64,000 nucleotides of DNA from Geomonas paludis (GTDB lineage: Bacteria; Desulfobacterota; Desulfuromonadia; Geobacterales; Geobacteraceae): the NCBI RefSeq assembly GCF_014193585.1, contig NZ_BLXY01000004.1:124001-188000 (forward strand), written 5' to 3'. The position numbers were made by a program, and so were the translations under genes. Shown here piece after piece: positions 31,309-38,954 of this stretch (the first letter of the stretch is position 1; every line of letters starts with the position of its first letter). A model generated the notes under the pieces. It saw only the letters and a program-made list of their open reading frames with translations, had not been told where the DNA came from and did not search any database.

Positions 31309-31589
31309 CAAGCTGCCGCGCCGAAACCGGCCCCCGCATACTGTACCGCAGCGGGGTCGTTGGCCCGCGGCGGCGACACCGCGTGCACGCCGCCGCAGGA
31401 GGGGCAACCCTGCACGAAGGTCTGCAGCACGAAATCCCTGCCGCACTCCTGGCAGCACACCTCCAGCGCGGTCGGCAGCGGCGAACACGCCACCCGCCCG
31501 CCGTGCGCCGCCAGCACAAACTCAACCAGTTCCCTGCCGGTAGCGTAGGGGCCACCGCCCCTCGAGCTACCCGAACCGCAATCGCACAT
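31308..31589 (-). CDS. Small zinc-binding protein with CxC and two CxxC pairs
   Basis: The 93-residue protein has an N-terminal MCDCGSGSS, then a short helix (ELVEFVLAAHGGRVAC) and a zinc-ribbon core CCQECGRDF...GCPSCGG (about 46-67). The end is low-complexity and Ala/Gly-rich. It resembles the small metal-binding 'HypA-like' ribbon proteins but lacks the N-terminal MHE of HypA. The ribosome site GAGGAGGAA is strong, so the gene is real. Function is unknown; metal or iron-sulfur handling is a guess. Confidence 0.65.
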   Translation of the reverse strand: MCDCGSGSSRGGGPYATGRELVEFVLAAHGGRVACSPLPTALEVCCQECGRDFVLQTFVQGCPSCGGVHAVSPPRANDPAAVQYAGAGFGAAA

Positions 31590-31730
31590 CGTTCCTCCTC
31601 GTTAGCTTTGGATCACCAGCGTGACGCAGGCTAGCACGGCGCCGCTGCCCCCTTCCTTGACCCCGGTCAAAAAATCGCTGTTACCGCCCGAGTTCACCCC
31701 CTCCCGTGGGCTAATTCGCCCTTGACCTTA

Positions 31731-31758
31731 TTGCAAAGGTGTCGCCTTCCAGTATATT
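31731..31758 (+). promoter_or_regulatory. Candidate sigma-70 promoter of the MEDS-PAS kinase gene
   Basis: TTGCAA, 16 bases, TATATT, about 45 bases before the ATG at 31804. Confidence 0.5.
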
Positions 31759-31803
31759 GTGTTGGTGTTTTTTAATGTCCACCCGAGCGAGGAGATAGCC
31801 CCG

Positions 31804-33645
31804 ATGGAAGAAGAGAAACGCGCATCTGAAATCGCGGACATCGGAGTCGTGAACAGCCACGATCACCTCTGCCTGCTGTACCAGGACGAGGGGGAGGTGC
31901 TGAACCTGGTGCTGCCCTTCATCCAGAAGGGGGTGGCGATAGGGGAGCGCTGTGTTTACCTCCATGCCGCCCAGGATAGACTGGAGCGTCTGCTGCAGAG
32001 CGTGGTCGAGGTGCAAAAACAGGACACCGGCGCGCTGGTCCTGCTGCCGGTCAAGCAGGCCTGGTTCAGCGGCGGGGCCTTCAAGCAGGAGCGGGTCATG
32101 GAGCTGTTGCGCAACATCTGCGCCGGCGCCGCCACCGAGGGCTTCAGCGGGACCCGGATCATCTGCGACATGGCCTGGGCGGTGAAGGATCCCAAGTCGC
32201 AGGAGCTGCTGCACCGTTTCGAGCGCGACCTGACCGCGTTTGCCGAGGAGCAGGACACGGCCCTGCTCTGTCTGTACGACCGGCGCCTGTTCAGCCCGGA
32301 ACTGCTCCTGGAACTGGTCCGTATCCACCCCGGGCTGGTCAGCGGCGGCAGGGTGTGCCAGAACCCGCTCTTCATCCCGCCGGGGCTGCCGCACCGCAAG
32401 AAGGCCGCCGTGTGCGAGCTCGACGTCTTCCTGGCCGCCGCGCAGCACATGACCATGGTGGAGGCGGAAAGCGAGCGGCTCAAGCAGGAACTGGAACAGG
32501 CCTACGCGGCACTGGCCCGCAAGATCTACGAGAACTGGCAGGAAGAGGACACCCTGCGCGCCAACGAGCAGCAGATCCACGAGAAGGACGAGGCGCTTCT
32601 GGCCAACCGCAGGCGCCTGCAGACCATCCTGCAGCACCTGCCGGTGATCATGATGGCCTTCGACAACGGGGACCGCCTGGCCGCCTGCAACCACGAGTAC
32701 GAGCGCATCACCGGCTTCCGCGTCGAGGAGGTGATGGGCAAACCGATGCTGGAGCTGCTCCAGGTCGACGGGGCGCTGCGCGAGGACGTGGTGGCGGCAC
32801 ATCCGCCGCAGGGGGGGGACTACCGGGGGCGGGAATGGAACCTGCGCTGCAGGGACGGCTCCCCCAAGCTCATCTCCTGGTCCAACATCTCGCGCTACGT
32901 CCCCATCACCGGGTGGGTGAACTGGATCATCGGCCTGGACATGACCTCGCGGGTGCAGGCGGAGACCGGGCTCAGGGTACTCAAGGTGGAACTGGAGACC
33001 CGCAGCGCCGAACTGGTGGCGCTCGGGCAGGCGGTGTCCCACGACCTCGGGGCGCGCCTGGAGCGGATCACCGGCGACTGCGGCAGGCTGCATAAGCTCA
33101 GCAAAAGCCGGCTCGACCCTGCCGGCCGCGAGCTCCTGGAAAGCATCGGGGCGGCGGCGCGCGAGTTGTGCGGGGCCGTGGCCGCCCTGGAGCGCATGAC
33201 CGCACTGACGGCGGCGGAACTGCAGCCGGTGGAGGTGGACCTGAGCGCCATGGCCTCGGAGATCGCGGCGCAGTTGAGCGGCCACGCCCAGCGCCCGGTC
33301 GATTTCCGCATCGAGGACGGGGTCACCGTGACCGGCGACAAGGAGATGCTGCGGCTGGCGATGGAACACCTGCTGGAGAACGCCTGGCACTGCACCATCG
33401 GCGTGAAACACCCGGTGATCAGGTTCGGTACCGCCCAGGTCGAGGGCGAGCGCAGTTGCTATGTGAGCGACAACGGCCCGCGGCTGAGCGCGACCCTGCG
33501 CGAGGTGGCCGGCGGGAGCGGTAGCGAGCGGAGCTGCCACGGCATAGGCCTCGCCACCGTGCAGCGCATCATCAACCTGCATCGGGGGCGGATTTGGAGC
33601 GCGGAGCAGGCCGGGAAGGGGGCGACACTCTACTTCCAGGTCTAG
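31804..33645 (+). CDS. MEDS-PAS histidine kinase-like sensor
   Basis: The 613-residue soluble protein starts with a MEDS-type sensory domain (about 15-190: HDHLCLLYQDEGEVLNLVLPF, a motif family first described in methanogen and DcmR sensors). A coiled coil follows (about 205-265), then PAS (about 270-385: ILQHLPVIMMAFDNGDRLAACN). A HisKA-like segment carries His in AVSHDLGARLERI (about residue 415), and a HATPase-like end follows. The N box LLENAWHC and G2 box HGIGLATVQRI are present, but the G1 box reads SDNGPRLS where DxGxG is usual, so ATP binding may be weak. It lies 27 bases before a sigma-54-type response regulator, its likely partner. Confidence 0.85.
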   Translation: MEEEKRASEIADIGVVNSHDHLCLLYQDEGEVLNLVLPFIQKGVAIGERCVYLHAAQDRLERLLQSVVEVQKQDTGALVLLPVKQAWFSGGAFKQERVMELLRNICAGAATEGFSGTRIICDMAWAVKDPKSQELLHRFERDLTAFAEEQDTALLCLYDRRLFSPELLLELVRIHPGLVSGGRVCQNPLFIPPGLPHRKKAAVCELDVFLAAAQHMTMVEAESERLKQELEQAYAALARKIYENWQEEDTLRANEQQIHEKDEALLANRRRLQTILQHLPVIMMAFDNGDRLAACNHEYERITGFRVEEVMGKPMLELLQVDGALREDVVAAHPPQGGDYRGREWNLRCRDGSPKLISWSNISRYVPITGWVNWIIGLDMTSRVQAETGLRVLKVELETRSAELVALGQAVSHDLGARLERITGDCGRLHKLSKSRLDPAGRELLESIGAAARELCGAVAALERMTALTAAELQPVEVDLSAMASEIAAQLSGHAQRPVDFRIEDGVTVTGDKEMLRLAMEHLLENAWHCTIGVKHPVIRFGTAQVEGERSCYVSDNGPRLSATLREVAGGSGSERSCHGIGLATVQRIINLHRGRIWSAEQAGKGATLYFQV

Positions 33646-33672
33646 CGACGTCGTAATGCAGAGAGGCTGGTC

Positions 33673-35043
33673 ATGAAAAGCAACGAAGCGACACCGCTGC
33701 CGGTAGTGGTGGTGGATGACGACCAGGACATGCTGCAGATCTACCGGGCGCTTTTGCAGGGGCACGGGGTCGGCCCGGTCCTCACCTTCGAGGACGGCGA
33801 CGGGCTGCTTCCCTACCTGCGCCGCCACGAGGCGGCCCTGGTGGTCCTGGACCTGGCGCTTCCCACGGTGACCGGGCGCGACCTTCTGCCCCGCCTGGTG
33901 GAAGAGTTCCCGCACCTGCCGGTACTGATCATCACCGGGATGGCGGAGGTGGGACAGGCGGTCTCCTGCATGCGCGCCGGCGCCTGCGACTACCTCTTGA
34001 AACCGATCGACAACGGTCTTTTCCTCGCGGCCATCGACCGCGCCCTGGGCCCGTGCGAGGACGAGCACCGGCTGCGCTGGCGGCGCATGCCCTTCCCCGA
34101 CATCGTCACCGAAGACCCGCAGATGCTCAGGCTCATGAAAAGGGCCCAGGCGGTCTCGCACAGCGGGCAGCCGGTGCTGATCACCGGGGAGACCGGCGTC
34201 GGCAAGGAGCTCTTCGCCGAGGCGGTGCACCGCTGTTCGGGGAAAAAGGGAGCGCTGGTGACGGTGAACGTGGCGGGGGTGGATGACGCCGTCTTCTCCG
34301 ACACCCTGTTCGGGCACCGCAAGGGCGCCTTCACCAGCGCCCAGGAAAACCGCGAAGGGCTGATCAGGAAGGCGGCGGGGGGGACGCTGTTCCTGGACGA
34401 GATCGGCGACCTGAGCGAGGGGTCCCAGGTGAAGCTCCTGCGGTTGATCCAGGAACACGAGTACCTGCCGCTTGGCTCCGATGCGGCGGCGAAGACCGAC
34501 GCCGGCATCGTCGTGGCCACCAACCGCGACCTGAAACTGCTCCTGGAGCAGGGGAAGCTGCGCGAAGACCTTTACTACCGGCTCAGCTGCCACCGGCTGC
34601 ACATCCCGCCGCTGCGGGAGAGGCAGGGGGACATTCCCCTGCTGCTGGAGCATTTCGTCACCCTGGCCTCGCGGCAGATGGGCAAGAAGCGCCCCTGGTA
34701 TCCCTCCGAACTGCCGCGGCTGTTGCAGCAGTACCATTTCCCGGGCAACGTCCGCGAGCTGCAGGCCATGGTGTACGACGCGGTCGCCCTGCACGAGAAA
34801 GGCCCCCTTACCCTGGCGGCTTTCCGCTCCAACATGAGCATCCCTTCCGGCAAGGGGCTCACCGTGGAGGGACACGAGGTCGTCACCGTCATCTTCAACG
34901 GCTTCCCTAGCATCAAGGAAGCGCAATCGCACCTGATCAGCGAGGCGTTGCGCATGTCCAACGGGAACCAGGGCGAGGCCGCCAGTCTGCTGGGGATCTC
35001 CAGGCAAGCCCTCAACAACCGGCTCAGGAGGAAATCCGCCTGA
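33673..35043 (+). CDS. NtrC-type sigma-54-dependent response regulator
   Basis: The 456-residue activator has three parts. The receiver (about 10-125) has DDDQD, phospho-Asp in LVVLDLALP and Lys in YLLKP. The AAA+ domain (about 145-375) has Walker A GETGVGKE, Walker B GGTLFLDEIGD and arginine finger region LREDLYYRLS. The end is a Fis-type helix-turn-helix (GEAASLLGISRQALNNRLRRK). The sigma-54 contact loop reads GAFTSA where GAFTGA is usual. It should activate sigma-54 promoters when phosphorylated. The closest such promoter is at 36883, in front of hybS, so hydrogenase expression is an attractive target, not yet a demonstrated one. Confidence 0.9.
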   Translation: MKSNEATPLPVVVVDDDQDMLQIYRALLQGHGVGPVLTFEDGDGLLPYLRRHEAALVVLDLALPTVTGRDLLPRLVEEFPHLPVLIITGMAEVGQAVSCMRAGACDYLLKPIDNGLFLAAIDRALGPCEDEHRLRWRRMPFPDIVTEDPQMLRLMKRAQAVSHSGQPVLITGETGVGKELFAEAVHRCSGKKGALVTVNVAGVDDAVFSDTLFGHRKGAFTSAQENREGLIRKAAGGTLFLDEIGDLSEGSQVKLLRLIQEHEYLPLGSDAAAKTDAGIVVATNRDLKLLLEQGKLREDLYYRLSCHRLHIPPLRERQGDIPLLLEHFVTLASRQMGKKRPWYPSELPRLLQQYHFPGNVRELQAMVYDAVALHEKGPLTLAAFRSNMSIPSGKGLTVEGHEVVTVIFNGFPSIKEAQSHLISEALRMSNGNQGEAASLLGISRQALNNRLRRKSA

Positions 35044-35404
35044 GCCGCCTGCAACGAATGTTGCACCTGCCACAAACGTTGCCTCCCCGCACAGCGCCGC
35101 CAGCAAGGCCCCGGCGCCATCTGCCACGAAAAAGGTAAACCTTTATTGCCGGACCCCGGCGCGACGCCGAGGCCCCGGCTTGGGGAAGTGGTTGGAATTA
35201 CACGCGCATGTCGGGAAGGCAAGGTGGGCACGGTTGCTGCTGATATATCACGATGGACCCAGCGACAATGGCGCAGCAAAGGATGTTCAAACGGTAGCTG
35301 GCAGGGCTGTTCCGGGAAGTGGGCTTCAGGGCCGCTTCGAGGTGCACCGAGACAAACCGTGCCGGCGAGCCCCTCAGGGGGTGCAGGTCAACAGGGGGTG
35401 CCCC
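35044..35404. other. Unassigned 361-base stretch between regulator and kinase genes
   Basis: This gap could hold a leader or regulatory RNA but I can assign nothing. GC-rich self-complementary segments occur near 35140-35190 (CCCCGG, GGCCCCGG, GGGG), and an AT-richer patch TGATATATCA lies near 35240. A reading frame runs through from 35180 into the kinase, but its composition is not protein-like and it lacks a ribosome site. No sigma-54 or clear sigma-70 element is convincing. Confidence 0.4.
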
Positions 35405-36325
35405 ATGACCGATGCGTACAAGGCGAAGAGGAACAACGGGGAGGGTCGGTATTTGACCATAGACAAGGAAATAGCGTCCAGCATGCTGAACGCGTCGTAC
35501 GCGGTAGATCTGAAGTCGGCTGTCCATACCTCCTTGGAGACCATACGCAACATGCTCCTGGAGAGGCCCAACAACGAGGAGATCAGCCTGCTGACCCAGC
35601 AGGTCGAGCGCCTGCTCACCGAGCAGACCGAGCGGCTCGAATCGATCAACAGGGACCTCGAAGCCTTCAACTACTCGGTGGCCCACGACCTGTGCGCGCC
35701 CTTGAGGCGCATCTGCGGCTTTACCCGGGCACTGCAGGAGCAGTACGCCGGGCGGCTTGACCTGGAGGGGATGGACTACCTCGAGCGCATCTTCAAATCC
35801 AGCCAGCACATGAACGAACTGATCGAGGCGCTCTTGCAGCTGTCCCAGCTCTCCTACCTGAGCCTGAAGCGGGAGGTGGTCGACCTCTCCGAGATCGTCA
35901 GCGACACCGCGGCGGACCTGGCGCAGGGGACCCCGGAGCGCAAGGTGGAGTTTGTAATCCAGCCCAGGATCCGCACCTTCGGGGACCACAACCTGCTGGA
36001 GATCGCCATGAAGAACCTGCTGCGCAACGCCTGGAAGTTCTCCCAGATGCGCGAGGTGGCCCGCATCGAGTTCGGCGCGCAGGAGAGCGCTGCGGACAAG
36101 ACCTGTTTCGTGAAGGACAACGGCATCGGCTTCGACATGGCCAACGCCGAGCGCATGTTCCACGCCTTCCAGCGCCTGCACAGTTCCAGCGAGTTCCCCG
36201 GCAACGGCATCGGGCTCACCACGGTGCAGCGCATAATCAACCGACACGGCGGTCGCATCTGGGCCGAGGGGGAGGTGGACAAGGGGGCCACCTTCTTCTT
36301 CACGCTGCAGTCGTGCATCACCTGA
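35405..36325 (+). CDS. Sensor histidine kinase (phytochrome-type HisKA/HATPase)
   Basis: The 306-residue protein has a short N-terminal part with no recognised sensor domain and a coiled coil (about 55-85: LTQQVERLLTEQTERLESINRDLEAF). A HisKA domain carries His in FNYSVAHDLCAPLRRI (about residue 97), and a full HATPase domain follows: N box LLRNAWKFS, G1 box DNGIGFD, G2 box GNGIGLTTVQRI. The end (VQRIINRHGGRIWAEG) closely resembles the kinase at 31804, so the two HATPase domains are related. The ATG at 35405 follows AGGGGGTG. With no sensor of its own it may be controlled by a partner protein, possibly the MEDS-PAS protein. Confidence 0.83.
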   Translation: MTDAYKAKRNNGEGRYLTIDKEIASSMLNASYAVDLKSAVHTSLETIRNMLLERPNNEEISLLTQQVERLLTEQTERLESINRDLEAFNYSVAHDLCAPLRRICGFTRALQEQYAGRLDLEGMDYLERIFKSSQHMNELIEALLQLSQLSYLSLKREVVDLSEIVSDTAADLAQGTPERKVEFVIQPRIRTFGDHNLLEIAMKNLLRNAWKFSQMREVARIEFGAQESAADKTCFVKDNGIGFDMANAERMFHAFQRLHSSSEFPGNGIGLTTVQRIINRHGGRIWAEGEVDKGATFFFTLQSCIT

Positions 36326-36389
36326 AAAGCCCCTTTTGCTGCGCAGCCCGATCTGCTATGATCCCTCCACATTAAAATCGGAGGCGGGC

Positions 36390-36722
36390 ATGCACGAGAT
36401 GAGCATAACCCAGAGCGTGGTGGAGATCTGCGAAGGTCACGCCGCCGGGCGCAAGGTGGTGGAGGTGGTCCTCGAGATCGGGGAACTGTCCGGGGTGGTG
36501 CCGGAGAGCGTGGAATTCTGCTTCGAGGCCTGCACCAAAGGGACGCTGCTGGAGGGGGCCAAGCTGACCATCGAAGAGGTGCCGGGGCGCGGCAACTGCC
36601 CCGCCTGCCACGGTGAATTCCCGCTGCAAAGCCTCTTTTCCCCCTGCCCGGCATGCGGCGCTTTCGGTCTTGCCATCGTCTCGGGCGAGGAACTGAGGGT
36701 GAAGGAGTTGGAACTGGAGTGA
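36390..36722 (+). CDS. hypA: Hydrogenase nickel incorporation protein HypA
   Basis: The 110-residue protein starts MHEMSITQSVVEI, with the N-terminal Met-His-Glu nickel site. It has the zinc site CPACHG...CPACGA (about 71-91). HypA hands nickel to the hydrogenase large subunit with HypB. Start 36390 follows GGAGGCGGG. A TATGAT hexamer (36357-36362) could be its -10. It is separated from the structural genes by a terminator and a sigma-54 promoter, so it seems to be expressed independently of the hyb operon. Confidence 0.93.
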   Translation: MHEMSITQSVVEICEGHAAGRKVVEVVLEIGELSGVVPESVEFCFEACTKGTLLEGAKLTIEEVPGRGNCPACHGEFPLQSLFSPCPACGAFGLAIVSGEELRVKELELE

Positions 36723-36797
36723 CCCTTTCTGTCCCGGCCTCGGGACAAAATGATACAAAACCGGGACAGAAGTACCCAACAAAATGAAGCAGTGAAA

Positions 36798-36837
36798 GGC
36801 GCCGCGCGGAAAGCATCCGCGGGCGCCATTTTTTTTG
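36798..36837 (+). terminator. Rho-independent terminator of hypA
   Basis: GGCGCC-GCGCGG and CCGCG-GGCGCC pair around AAAGCAT and are followed by eight Ts after one A. Confidence 0.88.
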
Positions 36838-36882
36838 CGCAATGATTTCAGTGTATTACATTTTGAAATTTTGTTTACTCAA

Positions 36883-36898
36883 TTGGCACGGGTGTTGC
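36883..36898 (+). promoter_or_regulatory. Sigma-54 promoter of the hydrogenase operon
   Basis: TTGGCAC, 5 bases, TTGC: a perfect match to the -24/-12 consensus TGGCAC-N5-TTGC with exact spacing. It lies about 40 bases before the hybS ATG at 36938, so transcription should start near 36910. An upstream activator is required for sigma-54 promoters; the NtrC-type gene at 33673 is the nearest candidate. Confidence 0.85.
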
Positions 36899-36937
36899 CG
36901 TATACGGGCGGTTTGATTTATCTCGAGGAGGCTTGTT

Positions 36938-38044
36938 ATGAAAGAAGAGATGTTTTGCGAAGGGGTCACCCGCAGGAGTTTCATGAAGGCCTGTGTCACC
37001 GCCACCGCGATGATGGGGCTGCCCTTCGCCATGCATACGCAGGTGGCCGAGGCCGTTGAGAAAAACGGCAACCCTGCGGTGATCTGGCTCCACTTCCAGG
37101 AGTGCACCGGCTGCTCCGAGTCGCTTCTGCGCTCGTCCCACCCGACCATTTCCACGCTGATCCTGGACATGATCTCGCTGGACTACCACGAGACGCTCAT
37201 GGTCGGCGCCGGTCACCAGGCCGAGCAGGCGCTGCATGATTCCATGAAAGCCAACCACGGCAAGTACATCCTGGTCGTTGAAGGCGCCATCCCGACCAAG
37301 CAGAACGGCATCTTCTGCAAGGTCTCCGGCAGGACCGCCCTCGAATCCCTGCAGCACGCAGCCGCAGGGGCCGCCGCCATCATCAGCATCGGCACCTGCG
37401 CTTCCTACGGCGGCATCCAGTCCGTCTCCCCGAACCCGACCGGCGCGGTCGGCGTCAAGGACATCATCAAGGACAAGCCGATCATCAACATCCCCGGCTG
37501 CCCCCCGAACCCCTACAACTTCCTCTCCACCGTGCTCTACTACCTGACCTTCAAGAAGGTGCCCGAGCTCGATGCGCTGGGCCGTCCCAAGTTCGCCTAC
37601 GGCAGGAAGATCCACGAGCACTGCGAGCGCCGTCCGCACTTCGACGCCGGCCGCTTCGCCAAGGCCTACGGCGACCCGACCCACGCCCAGGGGTACTGCC
37701 TCTACAAGCTGGGGTGCAAGGGGCCCGCGACCAACGCCAACTGCTCCGTGCAGCGCTTCAACGACGTGGGCGCCTGGCCGGTATCCATCGGTCACCCCTG
37801 CATCGGCTGCACCGAGCCGGACATCCTCTTCAAGACCGCCATCGCCGAGAAGGTACAGATCCACGAGCCGACGCCGTTTGACAGCTACGCTCCGGTGGAC
37901 CTGAAGGAAAAAGGGAAGGGTCCGGACCCGCTGACCACCGGCTTCGTCGGTCTCGCGGCAGGTGCGGCGCTCGGCGCCGGCGCGATGCTCGCCAAGAAGC
38001 TTCCGGGTGAGGCGCAGGAGGGTGCCCATGAAAAAGACAAGTAG
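36938..38044 (+). CDS. hybS: [NiFe] hydrogenase small subunit
   Basis: The 368-residue protein has a Tat signal peptide (TRRSFMKACVTATAMMGL) and the proximal cluster motif ECTGCSES (about 62-69). Further cysteines lie in GTCASYGG, PGCPPNP and GHPCIGCTEPD. A C-terminal anchor helix (FVGLAAGAALGAGAMLAKKL) is also present. It carries the three iron-sulfur clusters that pass electrons from the active site of HybL, and is exported to the periplasmic side with it. GGAGG precedes the ATG. The gene heads an operon behind the sigma-54 promoter, and its 3' end overlaps hybA by 17 bases. Confidence 0.94.
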   Translation: MKEEMFCEGVTRRSFMKACVTATAMMGLPFAMHTQVAEAVEKNGNPAVIWLHFQECTGCSESLLRSSHPTISTLILDMISLDYHETLMVGAGHQAEQALHDSMKANHGKYILVVEGAIPTKQNGIFCKVSGRTALESLQHAAAGAAAIISIGTCASYGGIQSVSPNPTGAVGVKDIIKDKPIINIPGCPPNPYNFLSTVLYYLTFKKVPELDALGRPKFAYGRKIHEHCERRPHFDAGRFAKAYGDPTHAQGYCLYKLGCKGPATNANCSVQRFNDVGAWPVSIGHPCIGCTEPDILFKTAIAEKVQIHEPTPFDSYAPVDLKEKGKGPDPLTTGFVGLAAGAALGAGAMLAKKLPGEAQEGAHEKDK

Positions 38045-38954
38045 ACGCGACTTCCTGAAGCTGGCCGGTGCTACCGGCGCGGGCCTTCTGGCCTGCGGCG
38101 CGGGTAACGCCCTGGCCAACGAGGGACTCCAGGTCAACAACGACGAGCTGGGCATGCTCTACGACGCCACCAAGTGCGTCGGCTGCAAGGCCTGCATGTC
38201 GGCCTGCAAGCGGGTCAACTCCGACTACGGCTCACTCTCCTACGAGAAGGCTAAGTTCGACGAGGATGGCCTGTGGGATGCCCCGAGCGACCTCTCCGGC
38301 TCGACCCGTACCCTGATCAAGCTCTTCAAGGAGAGCGAGAAGCGCTGGAGCTACGTGAAGTACTCCTGCATGCACTGCCAGAAACCCTCCTGCGTCTCGG
38401 TCTGCCCGGTTTCCGCCATGACCAAGGAGAAGATCTCCGGCATCGTCGACTACAACAAGAACACCTGCATCGGCTGCCGCTACTGCCAGATCGCCTGCCC
38501 GTACAACATCCCGAAGTTCCAGTGGGAGAAGGCGGTGCCGCAGATCGTGAAGTGCGACCTGTGCAAGGCGACCAACCTGCGCGAGAAGGGGATCACGGCC
38601 TGCGCCGAGGTCTGCCCGGCGGCCGCCATCAAGTTCGGCAAGAGAAAGGACCTTTTGGAGGAGGCGCACCAGAGGCTCAAGGACACCCCGGACAAGTACG
38701 TGGCCCACGTCTACGGCGAGCACGAAGGGGGCGGCACCAACCACCTCTACCTGGCCTCCATGCCGTTCAACAAGCTCGGGCTCCCCGAGATCAAGCCGGA
38801 AGCGCCGGCCGAGTTCTCCGAGAAGATCCAGCACACCATCTACAAGGGTTTCATCGCCCCGCTGGCCCTGTACAGCACCCTCTGCTTCATCGCGGTGAAG
38901 AACATGAAGAAACACCAGGGGCACGACGACGATCACCAGAAGGGGGATAAGTAA
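38028..38954 (+). CDS. hybA: Hydrogenase iron-sulfur electron-transfer subunit HybA
   Basis: The 308-residue protein has a Tat signal (TSRRDFLKLAG) and four ferredoxin-type cysteine sets: CVGCKACMSAC, CMHCQKPSCVSVC, CIGCRYCQIAC and CDLC...CAEVC. These are the four [4Fe-4S] clusters of HybA/HmeA-type subunits. A C-terminal hydrophobic segment (FIAPLALYSTLCFIAV) anchors it to the membrane. It should pass electrons from HybS to the cytochrome-like HybB. ATG 38028 follows GGAGGG inside the hybS end. Confidence 0.93.
   Translation: MKKTSRRDFLKLAGATGAGLLACGAGNALANEGLQVNNDELGMLYDATKCVGCKACMSACKRVNSDYGSLSYEKAKFDEDGLWDAPSDLSGSTRTLIKLFKESEKRWSYVKYSCMHCQKPSCVSVCPVSAMTKEKISGIVDYNKNTCIGCRYCQIACPYNIPKFQWEKAVPQIVKCDLCKATNLREKGITACAEVCPAAAIKFGKRKDLLEEAHQRLKDTPDKYVAHVYGEHEGGGTNHLYLASMPFNKLGLPEIKPEAPAEFSEKIQHTIYKGFIAPLALYSTLCFIAVKNMKKHQGHDDDHQKGDK

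Noticed and set aside
31711-35127. A very long open frame (over 1,100 codons) on the minus strand, antisense to the MEDS-PAS kinase and sigma-54 activator
   Set aside because: Its residues are Arg/His/Gly/Leu-rich with no domain, and the plus-strand frames carry clear domain motifs; it is a GC-codon shadow.
35044-35404. Possible cyclic-dinucleotide (GEMM) riboswitch before the 35405 kinase
   Set aside because: GCGCAGCAAAGG near 35270 is only loosely similar; the GEMM core and tetraloop are missing, so no claim is made.
35180-35404. N-terminal extension of the 35405 kinase
   Set aside because: The extra 75 codons read as atypical protein and lack a ribosome site, while AGGGGGTG lies just before 35405.
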